A stretch of DNA of 64,000 nt from Cytobacillus luteolus. GTDB taxonomy: Bacteria; Bacillota; Bacilli; Bacillales; Bacillaceae_L. Under the pieces are notes generated by a model. It was not told where the DNA came from. It worked only from the letters and a program-made list of their open reading frames with translations, and searched no databases. This document shows, in pieces, positions 60,119-64,000 of this stretch (within the stretch, counting starts at the first letter, position 1; each line of letters starts with the position of its first letter). Where the stretch lies: positions 124,001-188,000 of the forward strand of contig NZ_JAGGKM010000002.1 in NCBI RefSeq assembly GCF_017873715.1, read 5' to 3'. The position numbers and the translations under genes are program-made.

Positions 60119-63100
60119 ATGGATATAAAAGTGACTTCCAAGATGATAAAAGAAATGTGCGGTACCGTCTCCTTCAAAAGAGGAGACTCTTTTTATCAAG
60201 CCAATAAAGTTACAATTAATGAATATAGCCCTGATATTTGTAAAGCAACCGTAAATGTAGTAGAAGACTTCCAAGTCACCATAAAAAAAAATAATGGTAT
60301 AGGGACAATCCAAACTACATGTAGTTGCCCGACGCTTGCAAACTTCCAAAAGGATTGTCAGCACGTGGCAGCTGTCTTACTTGCAATACAGGATAAACAA
60401 CGAAAAGAAAATGATTCTCTTTTTATCACAGGCAACCAACCGGGTTTAGATGATTTAACAGAAGGTTTTATGACACTTTTTAATGATAAGCCCAATCAGT
60501 CAAGTCGTCATCAACTTCATTTTGAAAATCGGCAAATACTCGATGTCTTATTCTGTTGTAAGCCGGTTTCAATCGGTAACGATCACTATTTAATAGGAAT
60601 TGAAATCGCTATAGAACAGACGAGGATAAAAAATATAAGAGGATTTCTAAATGATGTGAAACAAGGGAGGGTAAGTAGGTTATCTCCTACATTTACATAT
60701 GATCCTAGTTTTCACTGCTTTGTAAATCAATCTGATGCCGTGCTTCATCACCTTATTCGAGTTATCCATGATGAGCAAGCTTTTCTAAATGCCTTGCCAA
60801 ACCTTTTTAATTACAGCCAAAGCAACCATACCTTACTCATCCCACCATCATCATGGGTAGGACTGGCCTCATTACTAACAGATAACACGGTAGTTAGGAT
60901 CAAACATCAGAGTCATCTGTACGAACAATTTAAAGTCGTAAATACACCACCACCGTTGACATTTTTGGTAGACAAATTCGAGGATGGACAATACAAGCTA
61001 ACGATTAAAGGTTTTAACAGAATGTTAGTTTTGCCTTTTTACCATTCCGTCCTATGTGACGGCAATGTTTTTCAACTTCAAGAGCAGGATTGTGAACGGT
61101 TGTTTGAACTTAAGCAAATGCTTGAATCACCTGGTGCAGAACATATCCTTATTCTACATAATCAAATGGAATTTTTTCTTAAAAAAATTGTGCCCAGTCT
61201 GAAGAGAATAGGTGAGTTTCAACTCGCAAGAAGTGTTTCACAAGAATTTATGAAAACTCCACTTGTTGCAAAGCTTTATCTAGATCGCTTGAAAAATCGT
61301 TTACTGGTCGGTTTGGAATTCCACTATGACAATGTTATTATTCATCCTTCTGAAAATCGTGATATTCCAACAGGACCTGCGATTATTAGGGATCTTGAAA
61401 GAGAAGAGGAAATACTAGAAATTTTGAAGGAAAGTGAACTTTCACAAACAGATGGCGGCTATTACATGCAGAATGAAGCTCTTGAGTATGAGTTTTTGTA
61501 TCATGTGATCCCTAAATTGCAAAAACTTGTTCAAATCTATGCAACTACCGCTGTTCGAAATCGTATTGTCAAAAAAGATGCCCATCCTATCATTCGAATA
61601 AGAATTAAAAAAGAACGGACAAATTGGCTTGAATTTAAATTTGAGTTGAACGGTATTGCTGACATACAAATTCGTGAGCTTTTAGCTGCATTAGAAGAAA
61701 AAAGGAAGTACTTTCGACTTAAAAATGGTTCACTCATGTCTCTTGAAACCAAGGAAATGGAAGAGATCCAGCGCTTTTTAAAAGCCGTTCCGATACAGAA
61801 AGAAGATTTTGAAGCAACATTAGATATGCCAATCCTTCAAAGTATCCAATTGTTTGACCAATTTGATAAAAATAATCTCTTTAAGGTAGAGGAAACATTC
61901 CAACGCTTTCTGGATGTAGTACGAAATCCAGGGAAAATAGATATTGAGGTGCCCAAAAAGTTGGATCCCATCCTAAGAGATTATCAAAAAATTGGGTATA
62001 AATGGATGAAGACACTTTCAAGCTACGGTTTTGGGGGGATTTTAGCCGATGATATGGGACTTGGTAAAACATTGCAAAGCATCACTTTTATCTCTTCTGA
62101 ACTTGAAAAGTTACGAGAGAGTGGTAAACAAGTACTCATTGTTTGTCCATCTTCCTTAACCTATAACTGGTTACAAGAGATTATGAAGTTTTCTCCTGAT
62201 ATTCAAGCAATCGTAATAGACGGAAATAAAGAAAGCCGAGAAGAACTACAGAAAGATAGCAAGGGGCTAGATGTTATAATTACGTCCTATCCGTTACTGC
62301 GACGGGATATTAAGTGGTATGAGAGCCAAGTGTTTCATACGGTATTCTTTGATGAGGCACAAACCTTTAAAAATCCAACTACCCAGACATCAAGGGCGGT
62401 TAAACGAATCGAAGCAGAACATCGGTTTGGCCTAACAGGTACACCCATTGAAAATTCATCTGAAGAACTATGGTCAATTTATCACGTGGTTTTCCCACAA
62501 CTTTTTCAGGGGTTAAAGGCATATAGTAATCTTAATAGAAAAACAATTTCACGTAGAGTCCGCCCATTTTTACTTCGCAGGGTAAAAGAAGACGTACTTG
62601 ATGAGCTACCAGAAAAAATCGAATCACTTGAATCTTCTGAGCTACTGCCAGATCAAAAAAAGCTTTATGCAGCTTATTTAGCAAAGTTACGAGAAGATAC
62701 GTTAAAGCACCTCAATAAAGATACGATTCGTAAAAACAAAATTCGAATTTTAGCGGGAATAACTCGTTTACGACAAATTTGCTGTCATCCTGCACTTTTT
62801 GTAGATGGATATAAGGGGAGCTCAGCAAAATATGAGCAATTATTAAAAATTTTGGAAGAGTCGAGATTGTCAGGTAGAAGAGTGTTGATTTTTTCACAAT
62901 TCACGAAAATGCTTCAAATTATAGGAAGAGAGTTAACAAATAGAGGTCAGACCTTTTTTTATCTAGATGGGCAAACACCCTCAGGCGAAAGGGTGGAACT
63001 TTGCAATCGGTTCAATAATGGTGAGCGTGATCTGTTTCTCATTTCGTTAAAAGCAGGAGGTACCGGCTTAAACTTAACTGGTGCAGACACTGTCATTTTA

Positions 63101-63334
63101 TATGATCTTTGGTGGAATCCAGCAGTTGAAGAACAAGCTTCAGATCGGGCTCATCGCATCGGACAAAAGAATGTTGTACAGGTAATCAAACTGGTCGCAC
63201 GTGGCACAATTGAAGAAAAAATGAATGAGCTTCAGGAGAAGAAGAAAGATCTCATCGCTGATATCATCGATTCTGATGATAAGACAAATTCAGCATTAAC
63301 AGAAGAAGATATTCGTGAAATTTTGATGACCTAA
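60119..63334 (+). CDS. SNF2 family helicase with SWIM zinc finger
   Basis: 1071-aa ATP-dependent DNA translocase. SWIM finger C68-x-C70-x9-C80-x-H82 at the N-terminus, a middle region of unknown role, then the SNF2 motor: Walker A GLGKT with K650, DEAQ box at 745-748, and motif VI DRAHRIGQ (1009-1016). This is the bacterial SWIM-SNF2 class (YwqA/YqhH/HepA-like). It likely remodels DNA-bound proteins or acts in repair or transcription recycling. AGGAGGAG before ATG 60119. Confidence 0.93.
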   Translation: MDIKVTSKMIKEMCGTVSFKRGDSFYQANKVTINEYSPDICKATVNVVEDFQVTIKKNNGIGTIQTTCSCPTLANFQKDCQHVAAVLLAIQDKQRKENDSLFITGNQPGLDDLTEGFMTLFNDKPNQSSRHQLHFENRQILDVLFCCKPVSIGNDHYLIGIEIAIEQTRIKNIRGFLNDVKQGRVSRLSPTFTYDPSFHCFVNQSDAVLHHLIRVIHDEQAFLNALPNLFNYSQSNHTLLIPPSSWVGLASLLTDNTVVRIKHQSHLYEQFKVVNTPPPLTFLVDKFEDGQYKLTIKGFNRMLVLPFYHSVLCDGNVFQLQEQDCERLFELKQMLESPGAEHILILHNQMEFFLKKIVPSLKRIGEFQLARSVSQEFMKTPLVAKLYLDRLKNRLLVGLEFHYDNVIIHPSENRDIPTGPAIIRDLEREEEILEILKESELSQTDGGYYMQNEALEYEFLYHVIPKLQKLVQIYATTAVRNRIVKKDAHPIIRIRIKKERTNWLEFKFELNGIADIQIRELLAALEEKRKYFRLKNGSLMSLETKEMEEIQRFLKAVPIQKEDFEATLDMPILQSIQLFDQFDKNNLFKVEETFQRFLDVVRNPGKIDIEVPKKLDPILRDYQKIGYKWMKTLSSYGFGGILADDMGLGKTLQSITFISSELEKLRESGKQVLIVCPSSLTYNWLQEIMKFSPDIQAIVIDGNKESREELQKDSKGLDVIITSYPLLRRDIKWYESQVFHTVFFDEAQTFKNPTTQTSRAVKRIEAEHRFGLTGTPIENSSEELWSIYHVVFPQLFQGLKAYSNLNRKTISRRVRPFLLRRVKEDVLDELPEKIESLESSELLPDQKKLYAAYLAKLREDTLKHLNKDTIRKNKIRILAGITRLRQICCHPALFVDGYKGSSAKYEQLLKILEESRLSGRRVLIFSQFTKMLQIIGRELTNRGQTFFYLDGQTPSGERVELCNRFNNGERDLFLISLKAGGTGLNLTGADTVILYDLWWNPAVEEQASDRAHRIGQKNVVQVIKLVARGTIEEKMNELQEKKKDLIADIIDSDDKTNSALTEEDIREILMT

Positions 63335-63396
63335 CTAAAGATAGTAAAAAATATATGGTTAAATAAAAAAGCAAAAATTGTTGTTTAAATAAAAAC

Positions 63397-63422
63397 AAAG
63401 GTAGCTAAAAATAGCTACCTTT
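63397..63422. terminator. Terminator between SNF2 and YjcZ-like genes
   Basis: AAAGGTAGCTA / TAGCTACCTTT (63397-63407, 63412-63422). It ends the minus-strand YjcZ-like gene (TTTTTATTT on that strand) and may also stop SNF2. Confidence 0.8.
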
Positions 63423-63446
63423 GTTACAATAGGAAATTTCTTATAC

Positions 63447-63551
63447 TTAGTAAGTCCAAGTAGCACCAACGATTATTAATAAGATGAACAATACTACGAT
63501 TAGAGCGAATCCACCGCCGTAACCATAGCCGCCACCATATCCGTAGCCCAT
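63447..63551 (-). CDS. YjcZ-family sporulation protein
   Basis: 34 aa, starting [14 protein letters not shown] and ending with a hydrophobic [18 protein letters not shown] helix. This glycine/tyrosine head with one membrane helix is typical of the YjcZ/YtrI-type small proteins found in spores of Bacillus. GGAGGTG lies about seven bases before ATG 63551. Its small size keeps it out of normal ORF lists. Monocistronic on the minus strand. Confidence 0.85.
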   Translation of the reverse strand: MGYGYGGGYGYGGGFALIVVLFILLIIVGATWTY

Positions 63552-63680
63552 GCAATTCACCTCCTTAGAGATGATTTAGAGCAAATCAAATTATTACTCT
63601 TACTACATATATATGAACCGTGGTCTTTTGTGTATAGACATTCGTGTAGAGTCATAAAAATTAGTTTTATTCCCTAAATA

Positions 63681-63713
63681 AAAGACAGCTCTCATATTAG
63701 AGAACTGTCTTTT
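63681..63713 (-). terminator. Terminator of guaC
   Basis: AAAGACAGCTCTC / GAGAACTGTCTTT (63681-63693, 63701-63713), one mismatch; on the minus strand followed by TATTTAGG. Confidence 0.7.
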
Positions 63714-63716
63714 AGG

Positions 63717-64000
63717 TTAGAATACTTTATCACCATTAAAAATTGAGTTTTTCACAATGACATAATCTACGTGGCGGATCGCTTCGAGAGTTTTTCCTCC
63801 AGAATATGAAATAGAAGATTGTAGATCTTGTTCCATTTCGGTTAACGTATCTTGTAATGAACCTTTATACTCAACAAACATTTTCTTACCTTCTACGTTC
63901 TTTTTTTCACCTTTTTGATACTCAGACGCAGATCCGAAATATTCTTTAAACAATTTTCCATCTCGCTCAACAGTTTCTCCTGGAGATTCTTCATGACCAG
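63717..64000 (-). CDS. guaC: GMP reductase, C-terminal part, cut by the window edge
   Basis: GMP reductase makes IMP from GMP with NADPH. Only about the last 94 residues are in the window: the frame continues to base 64000 and the [16 protein letters not shown] stretch before the first internal start fits the family. [22 protein letters not shown] and [12 protein letters not shown] at the end are diagnostic for Firmicute GuaC. The rest lies beyond the right edge. Confidence 0.9.
   Translation of the reverse strand, partial: GHEESPGETVERDGKLFKEYFGSASEYQKGEKKNVEGKKMFVEYKGSLQDTLTEMEQDLQSSISYSGGKTLEAIRHVDYVIVKNSIFNGDKVF

Noticed and set aside
61442-62072. Minus-strand ORFs inside the SNF2 gene
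   Set aside because: They are antisense to well-conserved helicase sequence and have no start signals.
1-64000. CRISPR arrays, insertion sequences, prophage, tRNA or rRNA genes
   Set aside because: None of the repeat patterns, transposase domains or cloverleaf sequences were seen while reading the window.

Overview
The window is low-GC DNA, densely coded on both strands and with canonical AAGGAGG-type ribosome binding sites. It looks like a spore-forming member of the Bacillaceae. Recognisable Bacillus-type genes include ansB, gtaB, ugtP, yfhP, yjcF-like, lutABC, guaC, a YerO/SwrC-like pair, a YjcZ-like spore protein and a YfiT-like protein. No rRNA, tRNA, CRISPR, transposon or phage gene was seen, so this reads as ordinary chromosome.

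Layout. 1-4.5 kb: peptide/amino-acid cluster (M24 peptidase, two peptide-ABC ATPases, FAD oxidoreductase, DUF3830). 4.5-12 kb: class-V aminotransferase divergent from a Crp-type regulator, an MFS exporter, a GNAT, an M3 oligopeptidase and a luciferase-like monooxygenase. 11.7-14.2 kb: three very small genes and ansB. 14.4-18.3 kb: a TetR repressor and RND exporter that share a visible operator. 18.4-25.6 kb: SRPBCC protein, hydrolase, gtaB-ugtP-yfhP (glycolipid and UDP-glucose), an MFS exporter. 25.6-29.2 kb: AspT/YidE-like transporter, then a yybP-ykoY manganese riboswitch with two tandem terminators, an FbpB-like mini-protein, a YkvA-like protein and a YkoY-type TerC protein. 29.2-35 kb: kinase-like protein, DUF3231, GGCT, M20, hemerythrin-PAS protein with an Fnr-type site, MBL hydrolase. 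35-42 kb (minus strand): deacetylase, phnCED-type transporter, then a SelD whose active site is an in-frame UGA, preceded by a SenB-like glycosyltransferase, then an M20 dipeptidase. 42-50 kb: SDR, MFS, MerR-SRPBCC, YjbQ, YfiT-like, Na+/solute symporter, EAL protein, and a CarH-like MerR-B12 regulator. 50-55 kb: LysE exporter, fumarase/aspartase paralogue, GH18-SLH protein and lipoprotein. 55-64 kb: lutABC, lipoprotein, VanW, SNF2 helicase, YjcZ-like protein and the end of guaC.

Most interesting points: (1) the selD reading frame starts about 90 bases upstream of where a standard ORF call puts it and contains a selenocysteine UGA followed by a SECIS-like hairpin; it sits 16 bases after a glycosyltransferase resembling the selenosugar synthase SenB, which suggests a selenosugar or selenium-metabolite pathway in a Gram-positive. 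(2) A B12-binding MerR regulator is flanked by 11-bp-phased TGTATA repeats, with a divergent promoter that leads to a hairpin and a terminator but no protein gene, a candidate regulated small RNA. (3) A manganese riboswitch precedes an FbpB-like mini-protein. (4) A TetR/RND pair has matching operators, one covering the -35 of the pump promoter.

All family assignments are from reading the sequence and memory of families; no search was run.
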